A DNA stretch of 64,000 nucleotides. It comes from Dichetophora obliterata. Lineage: Eukaryota > Arthropoda > Insecta > Diptera > Sciomyzidae. Within the stretch, counting starts at the first letter, position 1, and each line of letters opens with the position of its first letter. The DNA lies in assembly GCA_963920525.1 (NCBI GenBank), contig OY986437.1:29927063-29991062 (forward strand), read 5' to 3'. Of the stretch, positions 11,835-22,999 are shown piece by piece. The position numbers and the translations under genes are program-made. The notes under the pieces were generated by a model. It was not told the origin of the DNA. It made no database searches and was given only the letters and a program-made list of their open reading frames with translations.

Positions 11835-12401
11835 TTGACACCTGCGAACGAACGACTTGCCATAATCCGCATCAAGGTTGAATTTTTCAATATAAGCTTA
11901 ATATGTGCGCACGCTCCGACAGAAGACAAGGACGATGAGATCAAGGAAATTTTCTACGAGCGCCTTGAAAATGCTTACGAGCGCTGCCCCCGTCACGAAG
12001 TAAAAATCGTGCTTGGTGACTTCAACGCTAAGGTGGGCAAGGAAAATATTTTTGGTCCAACAGTCGGAAAGTTCAGCCTCCACGACAACACCTACGATAA
12101 CGGAATGAGGCTGATTGACTTCGCCGCAGCACGAAACATGGTCGTAAGTAGCACTAGATTCAAGCATCACAATTTTCATAAAGCCACCTGGATGTCCCCT
12201 GATCAAAAAACCAAAAATCAAATTGATCACGTTTTGATCGACAGAAGGCAATCTTCCAGTGTATTGGATGTACGCACGATCCGTGGTGCAAACATTGACT
12301 CGGATCACTATCTTGTTGCAGCCAAGATCCGTACACGTCTGTGCGCAGTTAAGAATACACGCAACCCTTCACAGAGAAAGCTAGACGTCGACAAGCTATA
12401 A
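11835..12401 (+). pseudogene. RTE endonuclease C-terminal two-thirds
   Basis: In-frame endonuclease with AHAPTED near residue 26, LGDFNAKVG near residue 60 (catalytic Asp/Asn pair), QIDHVLID near residue 134 and DSDHYLV near residue 159. These motifs lie in one frame here, whereas copy 1 is frameshifted at GDFN. A TAA at 12399 replaces a CAA and ends the frame. The N-terminus is missing by 5' truncation. Confidence 0.85.
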
Positions 12402-13317
12402 TCGAAACAGACAGCCGATGCTTTCGCCACTCGACTCTCACTCCTGCTTCAAAGCACTCCTCCAATCGAATATATATGTGCGCAGTGGACACGCATTTCC
12501 AACTCCATGCGTGCGGCTGCTGATGAGGTGATTGGCTACCAACGCCCTCGCCGAATCCAGTGGTACGACCAGGAGTGTCGCGACGCCACTGCAGAGAAAG
12601 ACGCCGCCTACAAAGCCACCCTGCAGTCGGTTGTAACGCGCGCTGCTAAGGAGCGATACAAAGAAAAGAGGACGGAAGAAAGACGTATTTTCAGGTGTAA
12701 AAAAGAGAGGCAGAAAAGCGCGAACAGGAGAAGATTGAGATGTTTGGTGACAGGAATGAGGCCCGAAAATTTTTCGAAAAAAAAAGACGCCTTGCCGATG
12801 GTTTTAAAACCGGGGCCTCTTCCTGCAAGGATGAAAACGGGAATCTAGTGACAGATGTCCAGAGTACACTGACGTTATGGAGGGAACACTTCTCTAAGCT
12901 TCTAAATGGCGACGCTGACAACAATCCCGCCAATAGAGGTGATATTCCGGAAACCCCAATTTCGGATGACAACGCATTAACGAGCTTCTATGCAGAATAT
13001 GGTCGGAAGAATGCATTCCGAACGATTGGAATCTCAGTGTGCTCTGCCCAATCAACAAGAAAGGCGATCCCACTATCTGTGCCAATTACCGTGGGATAAG
13101 CCTTCTTGCATATAAGGTCCTGTCGAGCGTTTTATGTGAAAGATTGAAGCCCATTGTAAACGAACTGATCGGACCTTATCAGTGTGGCTTCAGACCTGGA
13201 AAGTCCACCATCGACCAGATTTTCACGCTACGACAAATCTTAGGGAAGACTCAAGAAAAACAAGTCGACACCCACCATCTTTTTGTCGACTACAAAGCCG
13301 CCTTCGACAGCCCGATA
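12402..13317 (+). pseudogene. RTE linker and RT N-terminal fragments
   Basis: Linker similar to copy 1 (12507-12848 region), then a deletion near 12975 that removes the ADG-containing RT start. After it come the ANYRGISLL motif (about 13080-13110, missing two codons) and the FVDYKAAFDS motif A (about 13280-13310). Frames are broken several times. Confidence 0.8.
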
Positions 13318-13996
13318 AGACGAAATACTTGGTGTCAACAAACAAACAGTCCCAGCGTCTTGGAACCCACGTTACCGTTGACAATACCTCCTTCGAGGTT
13401 GTGAAGAACTTCGTTTATCTGGGATCCAGCATAAGCTCAACCAACGACATCAGCATTGAGATCAAACGAAGAATAACACTTGCCAACAGGTGTTATTTTG
13501 GGCTCAGTAGGCAATTGAGAAGCAGAGCCCTCTCTCGACGAAAGAAAATCACGCTCTATAAATCGCTCATCATACCCGTCCTACTTTATGCATCACAAAC
13601 CTGGACGCTGAGCAGTTTAGATGAAAAGACTTTAGGAGCATTCGAGAGAAAGACTCTTCGTAAGATCTACGGACCAATCTGCGTCAATGGCGAGTACCGA
13701 ATACGGTGGAATTATGAACTGTATGAGCTGTACGCTGACATCGACATAGTCAAGCGCATTAAAATCAAGCGGCTTCGCTGGCTTGGTCATGTTCAGCGCA
13801 TGAAAGACGATGCTCCAGTGAAGAAAACATTCGATTCGGTACCCAGCGGCGGTCAACGCAGAAGAGGATGACCGCATCTTCATTGGAAAGACCAAGTAGA
13901 GGACAACCTGACGAAGCTTGGAATTTCCAACTGGCGCCAGCAAGCGAAAGACAGAAATGGCTGGCGCAAATTCTTAGATGAGGCCAAGAACGACAT
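13318..13996 (+). pseudogene. RTE RT C-terminal fragment
   Basis: Joined to motif A by the 365-bp deletion, so no YADD is present. Carries the LRWLGHVQRM block and the GQRRRG block. A cga-to-tga change near 13868 ends the frame early relative to copy 1. Confidence 0.8.
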
Positions 13997-14031
13997 ACGG
14001 TTGTAGCGCCAGCTAAGTAAGTAAGTAAGTA

Positions 14032-14647
14032 GTAAAAGTGCAAAAAGTCGAGTGTGGTTACAATTATTTTCATACGCAACTTAACAAACTGGCCTTGCAA
14101 CCATCACATACGTAGCAACTCAGGTGTCGTTTCGCGGCTGATACAATTATATTTTTAGTACAATCGACTCAAAGCGAATCAAAAGAATTTAATTAAATTC
14201 GTCATAGCTGTTTTATAAAGGGATGAAAAAAAGAGGTAGTTAGATCAAAAACGTAGTATTGTAAGAACCCAAAATTGTAAAAATACTTTACTATCAAAAA
14301 AAAATAATTACAGTTTGAGAAATACTGTTTGCTTTTTATGTATTAAGATGTGCATACTTTCAGGCTGAACAGTTTGAGAGATATTGGAGACAGTTTACGG
14401 AGCAGCGTGCTTGCCCTTTATATATTAAGATAACAAATTTTAGCTACTTTTTTATCAGTTTTAGCTACAACCTTCAAAAATTTCTGGCAACACTGACTGG
14501 GAGTTACTTAGTTTTCTCTCTTGGTACTTTGTTCATTGCTTTGGGAGTTAATTAATTTCTTTCTCTTGGGACTTATTTTTGACCTTTCTAACGATGTATC
14601 AACGACTCACCCGACTTATCTATTCGGGTTATTATCCAAGATTGTCG
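14032..14647. other. AT-rich stretch without gene
   Basis: Two loosely similar words (cagtttgagaaatac and cagtttgagagatatt near 14310 and 14370) suggest a decayed repeat. Nothing else seen. Confidence 0.35.
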
Positions 14648-14720
14648 GCCTTTGTAGTCTAGTGGAGAGTGCAGTAGACTATCAACCCAAAGGTACCTGG
14701 TTCGAATCCGGGCTCGGGCA
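14648..14720 (+). repeat. tRNA-like module (SINE head or tRNA pseudogene)
   Basis: Has an A-box-like tagtctagtgga and a B-box-like ggttcgaatcc 30-40 bp downstream. The T stem cctgg/ccggg pairs over 5 bp including one G-T pair. The acceptor pairs at only about 5 of 7 positions, and I could not build a proper anticodon stem. It is therefore not a functional tRNA. A T-rich tract follows, as in some tRNA-derived SINEs. Confidence 0.55.
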
Positions 14721-16300
14721 TGGTTTTTTAAACTTTCTTTGTTCTTTCCTACATTTAAGAATTATGGAAAACTAAAAATCCACAAATGAATTGTGGAAAA
14801 TGTGGAATTAAAGGACAAGAACACAACTAAGGGCTGGAAATGTTTGCCGAGGTTAAGGCATAACACTAGCCTCGATTAAAAGCAATTCGAATTGTCTTTC
14901 ACGGTTGTTTCGCCTAATCAATAATTCACGTATGGTTCCAATCAATTCCTCTAAATAATCTATCCCTTTCCTTTCAGGTCAAAGACCAAACCTTGTTTGT
15001 ATGAGGCGCATGCCTTGGTTCTTTGATCTTTTTTTTTAAAAAAAAAAAAAAGATGAAACCAATCCGTTGACTAAATTTTAAGTTTGAGCGCAAGTTTCTC
15101 TGAATTTCGCGTTATAAATCAAAATGTTTTATAGCATCAAATTTTTGATTGATTTAATTTCCTTGCCAATGACATCAAAACCATAAACATATTTTAAAAA
15201 ATAACAAAGTTAATTGTACTTAATTAACTGAAAACTGAAATAGTCTAATTTTTTTTTGATTGATTCTTATGCAAGCAGCAAAACAAATTAATAAATTTTA
15301 TTATTTTTTAATTAAATAAAAATAAATTAAAAACCTTTTAACTCCAAAGAAGACAGCTTAAATGCATTAATAATTATATGAACAGAAAAAGAATGACTGC
15401 AAAAAAGACCACCTGAACTAACATGATGCGACCTTGCAATCATCATATCATATTTCAACTAGCTAAAGTGTATAAAACACTTTTCTTAAAGTAATTAAAG
15501 AAAACCAGTAGCAACAGCAAATAGAGTTTTGCAAGTGAAGAGCGTTTTTTTTTGTTGGACCACAAAAACTTTGTAGACATAGAAGAAGAAATACCAGCCT
15601 CCGTCAAGTATGGCAGTCATTAGCGTCACTCGCATGTCAACCAGGTAGACGGGAAGAAACTCAAATGACAGATGTTGTCAACGCTTTGATTATATTTTTT
15701 TTCCCCGAAGTAAAAGCTTAAGAAATTGAACGTTAAAAACAAGAACTTGTTATTAATACATACAAATGATGGAAATGAAGTAATTATATGTTGAAGAGGT
15801 GCGAGAATGAAAAAAATTAATAGAATTTAAATAAAACAACAGCCCAGTTGGCACGTCAAGTCGAATTAAAAAAAAAAAAAAATATATGAAATCTACAAAA
15901 CAAAATCTTTTTTGATCTTCTGAAGAACGACAACCAGTATTCTTTTCATAAATAAATAGATAAATTAAATGCTAGACTTTTGAATGCTTAATAGACGTAA
16001 TGCGTCTAGAATGAATGAATGAATGAATGAGCTGAGTTTGTTTGACGTCGATTTGGGTGGCGGTAACTGTAGCTAATAACGTGGTGTAAATGATAGCATT
16101 AATAAAGTTTATCAAGAGCCACAAGCAACACAATAACCACATAAACAAATTATATCAACCAGTATAGAAAATGTTGAAAATTTCAAATATTCTTTGGGCT
16201 TAACTAGATCGTTGAATGCAGTTTATCAGCCACGGACACCAAATGCTTTGTTTTGTGGTGCGTTATTTGGATGGCTGGTTGATTGTCACTAAAACATCAT
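14721..16300. other. non-coding stretch
   Basis: Includes an A/T homopolymer junction at 15030-15055 and a (gaat)n run at 16010-16030. No gene or bounded element recognised. Confidence 0.4.
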
Positions 16301-16337
16301 CGGTAGTGGTGGTGGTGGTGGTGGTGGTGGTGGTGGT
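16301..16337. repeat. (GGT)n microsatellite
   Basis: About eleven ggt units with one interruption near the start. Confidence 0.95.
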
Positions 16338-16866
16338 TGTGATACCAGTTGAATGCATTTTGTTGTGAATTAAACTTAGTGCTCAAATTGCTTGCAGCGA
16401 GCAGCTTACTTTTTGACTGTCATCACTTTCAGTAGCCAAGCATTATGTCAGCTAAAAACCGCTTAAAATACCATACTCAGCCACTACAAAACCATTTAAC
16501 AATTTGTTACCGTCATTGTTTTTGATGGTGATAGAGTGTTTTTTGAAGTCCATGAAAGATATGAATATTTTCAAATTTTAAAATCATAATTAGGCTTAGG
16601 ATAAAAACAAAACGACCAAGCACATTAAACGGCTTGACATGCATTATGAATAGTAAGATTATGAAAATTTTTAGACATGTTGAAAAAATTATGATGCTTT
16701 TAATTTGTGAGTAAAAATTTAGAAAAACTGTATTGTTGTGCTTTCTCTTCAATTAATATCTTTTCAGTTAATTCGCAATATTTCGTTAGTCCGAAACCTT
16801 AAATATAAAGATATTTACATGTGATATTTTTTTTTAGGTATTTTTTATATTTGTATATCTATACTA

Positions 16867-17000
16867 TCTATAGTAATAAAACTCATTTTCTGTTTGTTTG
16901 TTTGTTTGGCCTTTATACAAATCTAAACGGCTCACCGGATTTCGCTCAAACTAGGTATACATATTTAGTGCATTCAAACTTAAAATGTTACATACTTAGT
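16867..17000 (+). mobile_element. Helitron-like 5' end fragment
   Basis: tctatagtaataaaactcat, then repeated tttg, then a degenerate ctttatacaaatctaaacgg block. This parallels the starts at 25528 and 26152 (TC followed by tatataaaa, then gtttgtttg). It is preceded by A, as expected of a Helitron inserting between A and T. Its partner may be the CTAG end at 21821, with other insertions between. Confidence 0.5.
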
Positions 17001-19100
17001 TTTTGCCACGCCCCCTCCGAAATTTTTCAACTAACGGTAATTTTGTTGCTATACTCACAGAACTGGCGATGCTATCAATACTTCGCTTCCTTTTTACAAT
17101 TCCATTGTCTAAAACCATTTATAAGCATGTTTCAGAAGTAGCTTTAAATGCGTTTGTCGTTTATAACATGGGATTTTTAAAGTTACATAAAAAAAATTAG
17201 TATGTAAAGTTCTATGAACAATTAAAATTTTATATTTATTTGATCAAAAATGTAATATTTCTTCAAATGATTTGAAATAAAAATTTAAAAAATATTTAAA
17301 AATAACTGTTTTATTAAGCAAACGGCATTAAGAAATTGGTGATAACCTTAAAAGCGCAGAGGTAAGTAGCTTAAATAGAAAAAATTCTGACAACCTCAAC
17401 ATAAGGATTTATGGCTTTCAAAACCGAATTCCTCTCACCATCGCAAATGGCGCTGTTATGACCCCTCTACAATTCGGCTATCAAAACCGAATTCCTCTTA
17501 CCGTTAAAAGTTCTTACAACTTTCTGTGAGGTTGTCAAAACTGGCAGAGCATATCTTAAACAGGAATCTAACAGCCCTTATGGAAGTTGTCAGAGCCTCA
17601 CATATTAAATTTTTTGAGAACCGTAATTTTACGGCTCGATTTCCTTTTTCAATACAATAGGCATAATAATGATTATCAAAGTAAAAACCGATTAACTTTA
17701 AAAACAATTTTTTTAATATTTGCCAAAAAGCACGCTGCAAAACTAAAATGGAGAAATTTGTCTTTTGTGGTTTTAGTATATTCCGTAAAAGCGTGAAAAC
17801 CGTATTGAGGCTACAATAGCCGTATTGGAGTTTATCTACACGCAAGATTTAAATGTTGGTTGCAGTAGCCACAATACTGAATGTATCACAACTGTAACCA
17901 CAGCTCTTATTTTCAAAAGACGCTCAACATAATTTTTTTTTTCTTATGATTATTGCAGATTCAATTGGGGCTATGAGAGCTCTCATAAAGTGCTTGCAAT
18001 AAACTTTCAGCTAAGGTGACTTCATTTCATATATAATAACTCTAGTATGGCTACTACAGCCTCATATTTTTCATGGCAGCCGTGTACGAAATTCAACAAT
18101 TCCCTGAGTGTATAATACTTTTTACCATCGGAGTTTTTTGTGTATTTAATTTCAAAAAATTTCTGTTATTTTGACATCAAAAACACTCACATATCTTCAA
18201 TATTGGAGAAATTTTCAGTACAACGACTTTTTCATAAAACATCGTTACCTAAGAATGAGAAAAAAAAAAACGACATGAAAATCAAAGTTTGGTCTTTCGA
18301 TGCAAATATCTCCGCTCTCCATTAATATATTGTATTCAAATTTTTTTGTTCAAAAGTTCAATAAAACCACTTCACAAAAACAGGTTGAACTGTACCGTTA
18401 AGTCAGTGTATATATGTTTTATGATTATGTCAAAAAAGGTCCAAAGTATTGACTTTTTACTCAAAAAATGATTCAAAAATTGTTGTTGTTGTAAAAATGA
18501 AATCAATTGAAAATTGCACATCTGGCTACCTTTAATATGACATAGCATTTATTTGCAAAAATTCTTCCAGCTAAGCGCAAAAATTATTTTAATGTTTTTG
18601 TCATCAAAACAACTTGTCCTTTGATTTTTTTTGCGAAATTTATTTTTGCTAAAATATTGTTTTTATATTTTTTACAAAAAAATTAAGTCTCAAAAATAAT
18701 TTACGTGAAAAAATTACCCCAATATCTCTTTTCAATCAAAAGTTATGGCTAAAAATCTATTTTTTCATACCAGACTATTAATAAAACTGAGTTTTGGTTT
18801 AAAATTCTCTATATAATTTGAACGTCCCCTTTTATCTCTAAGAATGCAGTTGTGTGTCTTGAGTAATTACGAACATTTTGGTTTATATAAAATCTTCCTT
18901 ATAGTAATCTACATAGTATTTTGCCTCCCCACCCCCTCTCCTGTTAAATTTGTTTTGTTGTGATGGCTCTATTTTTTCTCACTATTGTGTCATTGTTGTC
19001 ACTCAGTTCTTTATCAATAGTACTTTAAATGTTGTTTATATATCATCATTTCATCGAAAAGATGACTGTGAATAAGAATGCTGTAAAAGTTAATATTTTC
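17001..19100. other. non-coding stretch with decayed repeats
   Basis: tcaaaaccgaattcctct occurs twice about 63 bp apart (about 17417 and 17480). The block near 18210-18370 (acgactttttcataaaa, tatctccgctctcc) reappears diverged near 21295-21440, which marks a dispersed repeat. No coding gene seen. Confidence 0.45.
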
Positions 19101-20085
19101 GGTTTTTTTTTTTTTTTTTTTTAGACTGAACCAACGCTCAGGGGATGCCCCCTATAAATGCATAAGCATTGTGTTGATTCGAAAGATAGGTAATAGTTAG
19201 TTGGAGGGTGGATAGATGGAGTAGTATCGGTGAAGATTTGTTTTAAATTTGCACAGCTCAAAACTGCCGGGAAATACGCTCGCAGGGAGACTATTCCACA
19301 ACCTTACCGTGCGACTAAAAAACGAATTCTCTCGGTAATGCGAGGTTCTGTTGGACATCGAGGCAATGGTAAAGGGGTGGGCTTGAACAGCTGCCCGAGT
19401 GGACTTGGGAAACACACGAGCTGGTGGAGTCAGGCCATGTATCTCCCTTGAACACTTCCCATGGTAGTACCTGTACAGAAGGCTTAGGCAACCAACATTG
19501 CGTCGATGCCCAAGAGAGTTGAGAGTGGATGAAATACTTTCATCCCCTATCAAATATATCGCACGACGTTGAATTCGATCCAGAAGCTCCAAATAAGATC
19601 TTGAAGCCCCTGCCCAAATGTGCGAATTGTACTCCATTTTCTGCCTAATATATGAGGTGTAGATCATGCGAAGATCAGCTGAAGTGAAATATTTTTTGCA
19701 CCGTTTTAAAAAACCTAGGCACTTGGCCGCTTCTTTCGACACATCTAAAATATGATCATTCCAACGAAGATTACATTGGATCGATATGCCCAGAACGTCA
19801 AGAGCGGCTGATTCCACAAGATCCACACCATTCATATAGAGGGGAGCTAATGGGCAATCCATCCGCTTGTGGGTTAACAGGCAGCACTGGGTCTTGCTTG
19901 CATTGAACTCTACTCTATTAGCAAGACCCCACTCGGAGATTTTGTGTAGATCATTTAGGAGAGTGTCATTCATAGTTTGCCTTTTTCTCTCAATCTCCAT
20001 AGAGCTTGGGCGTTTTTTGAATGAATATGAATGACAAATGCTGCTGTCGTCCGCAAACGAATGTATTGGGTTAATCAGTTTCAGC
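19101..20085 (-). mobile_element. 5'-truncated LINE with poly(A) tail
   Basis: Reading minus strand: it begins inside the RT domain, runs through the C-terminus, then about 70 bp of 3' region, and ends in a run of about 20 A (poly-T at 19105-19123 on plus). No target duplication could be matched. Confidence 0.8.
19197..20075 (-). pseudogene. LINE reverse transcriptase C-terminus (jockey/CR1-like)
   Basis: Open frame entered from the truncated 5' side. Upstream of the first ATG (20000) the frame already holds FADDSS, the catalytic motif C, near 20050. Downstream blocks are VEFNASKTQ (motif D region), LGISI, an IYTSYIRQKMEY segment, LLDRIQRRA and the terminal FFSRTVRLWNSLP block. These are shared by jockey, CR1 and L2-type ORF2 proteins; the clade is not resolved. 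The protein would have been part of a polymerase acting at the target site. Truncated, so inactive. Confidence 0.82.
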
Positions 20086-20575
20086 TATATGGCGATATAA
20101 TAAAACATATGCGCATCTGGTCAGCACAATTAGTTCATTGGTTTTGATCTGTACTTTAATTTCACAGATAGATGGCGCCGCATTTGTAAGTACTGTGGGT
20201 CTAAACTATACACCTTGCGGTGAATAGTCGAATGATGTCTACCAAAAGTTTCTTCAAATTTAACGCAAAATTTAACTCCATTCGTTTGGGATTACAGACA
20301 GGCGGCGCTATTTTCTGCTTACAGAAAAATATCTGATGTTCTTATGTAGCTAGCAGACAAGTTTTGCGAAGGTTTTTGCGAAAATGCTATTGCTACCAAA
20401 CTTTTAAAATGTCAAATAATGCAGTACTGACAGTTTTTTCAGTCGCAGCGTCATCTGGTTTTTACAGTTGCACTTTCAACACTTAAAAACATAGAATTGG
20501 CTCAATTTAAATGTCCTGCTCACTTGCTGGATTTTTTGTTGTTTTTGCTTTTCTTGCAAATGCGATGATATGATC
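20086..20575. other. non-coding stretch
   Basis: Contains ordinary sequence with atagatggcgccgc and gacaggcggcgct words near 20170 and 20300. No gene or RNA recognised. Confidence 0.35.
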
Positions 20576-21239
20576 CTGGGCTCTCATCACGTATGACGAG
20601 AATCGTTTGACGATATCGTTTCAACGATACTTTAACATCACGTAATCTTTAATTTTATGCATCGTCTAAACGATATCGTTTTGCTTGCTTCATGTATGGC
20701 AAACAACTGTCAAATGGTATCGTCGAAACGATTGCTTAGCGCGATAGCTAATTTGGTATCGTTTGGCTATTTTTCTGGTTGGAAATAATAAAAATAATTT
20801 TAAAATGTTTTGGGCGCTTGTTTGTTTAAGTGGTCCTTAACAAATAGATGGAATGTCGTTCCTGCACTATGTTTGCGAAGTTATTGTGGCCCAGCTGCGG
20901 ATGTTCATCAATAAAGTGTAGCAATATTTCCAATTACTTAGGTGTCGCTGCCGAATAATATGTTTTCAAAACATTATCATCAAAATAACTTATTAAATAT
21001 TCTTACATTTTACCTTAAATTTTCACTTTTGAAGCAAACAAATCCAAAAACAAATTCTACACAAAAGTAAATATCACTTTTGGCACTGAATATATGTTTT
21101 GCAGAGCCTTTCAAACTGTAGAAAACACAACGATAGACGAGACGATAGCGATGGACTTATATGAAGCAAACTAAGAACGATATCGTCGGATAGCATCGTT
21201 CAAACGATAGTCGTTTTAAAAGTTACGTGATGAGAGCCC
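20576..21239. mobile_element. TIR element with GGGCTCTCATCACGTA ends
   Basis: Left gggctctcatcacgta and right tacgtgatgagagccc are inverted over at least 15 bp. Inside both ends, cgatatcgtt and aacgat words repeat many times in both orientations. tgatc stands directly outside each end (20571-20575 and 21240-21244). The minus strand at about 20838-20935 reads a short helix-like frame with FIDEHPQLGHNNF. This could be a relic of the DNA-binding part of a Harbinger-type protein, but that is a guess. Superfamily unassigned. Confidence 0.65.
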
Positions 21240-21821
21240 TGATCTCCCATGAAGAAAACCCAGCTAATATAAATTTTAGTACAATCATTTTTAGTACAAC
21301 GAATTTTTCATAAAAAATTTATAGTTAATAATGAGAAAAAATTATATGAAAATCAAAGTTTTTTCTTTTAATGCCAATATCTCCGCTGTTTTTAATATAT
21401 TTCATTAAATTTTTTTTTGTTAAAAAGTTCAATATATTTTTTAATATTAATCTTTGTTTAAACTTTAAAATGTTCATATCTCAAGGACGCATTGAGTAAA
21501 TTGAAAGGAAATTTTGCTAGCTTTAAGACTAAGTAAATATACAAATTATTTTTAATTTTTAAAATATGTTTTTCGTACCCCTTCTTTGAATTCAAATAGC
21601 CCACCGCAAGAGATGGAACCACCAACAAAAAAAATTTTCGAAAACTTTTTTGGATTAAAGTTCGTTCAATTACCTTTTTAACGGTAGTTTAAAAATAAAA
21701 TACAACATGTTTTTCATTATTCCAGAATTTAAAAAACTTACACGATTACACTTGAATCGAGAAGTGTATGCTAAAATGTTTGTATAAATGACTCTCGAGT
21801 AACACCGGGTATATTAGCTAG
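21240..21821 (+). mobile_element. Helitron-like 3' end
   Basis: Ends aacaccgggtatattagctag followed by T, close to the 3' end at 27223 (caccgggttcagctag). CTAG with a preceding short GC-containing hairpin is the Helitron 3' signature. Upstream sequence is shared with about 18210-18370. Confidence 0.5.
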
Positions 21822-22060
21822 TTATTATATAAAATTTAAGGGAACATTTTTTGTTGCAGGTAAACTTCAAAAGTACTACGCCGATTATAATAAAAAATGT
21901 TTTAAAATATCATATTTGTGCTACAGCATTTTTAAGTTTATTTAACAAGTGACGTGGTAGTAAATTTGACTCTATTTTAATTTTACTAAAAAATTCTAAC
22001 AAAAAGAGGTTTTTTAAAATTATTTCTTGTTAAAAAACATGTTTTAATATATTTGCTTAA

Positions 22061-22200
22061 CCCGAAACACCCTGTTGTTGCCATATGGCAACGCAAACAC
22101 AAACACTCAAAATGTGCTTATTTTAGTTTAAATCATTTTATATTTGCGTTAATAGGTCATTCTGAAAATTTAAAAAAAAAGTTACTCAGTGTGATTCGGG
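22061..22200. mobile_element. 140-bp piggyBac-like MITE
   Basis: TTAA stands at both ends (22057-22060, 22201-22204), with cccgaa at the left and ttcggg at the right. TTAA duplication and CCC/GGG tips are hallmarks of piggyBac. Contains the palindrome gttgccatatggcaac. Non-coding. Confidence 0.7.
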
Positions 22201-22999
22201 TTAAAATAAACACAAATTTCAATTTGTTTTTTTTTTTAAATTTAACAAAACTGACACTTTATTTAACTAGCCTTCTTTTAAAAACGACAAAAATATGTAA
22301 ACAGGTGGTAAAATTTACCACCACCTCCACAGTTAAAGGTTTATTAAAGTGTTAAGTTATTTAAGAAATCATCCTGCTACGTTGCTTAAACGTTTCCGTT
22401 TCACGCGGTTGTGTTGCGAGAGTTTCAATAAATTCCATGTTGCTCTCTACTACTCTCTGTTATTGCTCAGCTAGCAGAGCGCAACAAAAAAAAAAAATAA
22501 ACATGAGCAGATGAGTAGTAAATCTTCAAAAACAAATCTTTCAACAACAATCAAGTACGTTATTTGAAAGACACGTTTCCAATTTAAAAAAGGACGTTTT
22601 CTTACTAGGTTTCAAGATATTGCAAAAAATGTGTTCCAGTTGTATGGGAGGTACCACTCCCACTTGTCCAATCATACTCAATTTGGGCACATTTCCTTCG
22701 AATAGCGCACTTGATGATTGCCTAAGTTTTTGTTTTCGTGGCTTTACTGGTTCTTCAGGTATTGCGAAAATGTGATCCATTTGTCCAAAGATCCTTAAAC
22801 TTTTTTTTTTTACTTTTCTATGCCTAAAGCTCTAAACACGTCATCAAAATAATAATTTATTCTCTTTAGTTGTACCAATCATTCAATTGTGCAGTATGGC
22901 TCGCACAAGACAGGGAGGGCAGAAATTCATAGCATTTCATAACAAAATTTTTTATGGAGACTACCTTATTTTTTTGTTTGTTTTTAAATACGTTTATAT
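22201..22999. other. unique stretch without gene
   Basis: A minus-strand frame of 79 residues at 22541-22780 is rich in basic residues (KPRKQKLRQSSSA) but has no family match I recognise and no splice context. I do not call it a gene. Confidence 0.35.

Larger units (their letters stand above)
11790..14031 (+). mobile_element. RTE retrotransposon copy 2, 5'-truncated and deleted
   Basis: Closely similar to 2.5-5.27 kb. It begins at the position matching about 2525 and ends in the same taagtaagtaagtaag tail. Relative to copy 1 it lacks about 130 bp (matching about 3706-3836) and about 365 bp (matching about 4193-4557). The second deletion has ataag at both breakpoints and removes RT motifs B and C. 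It is therefore dead as an enzyme. No clear target duplication was found. Confidence 0.9.

Noticed and set aside
14648..14720. Functional tRNA gene
   Set aside because: No workable anticodon stem and two mismatches in the acceptor stem.
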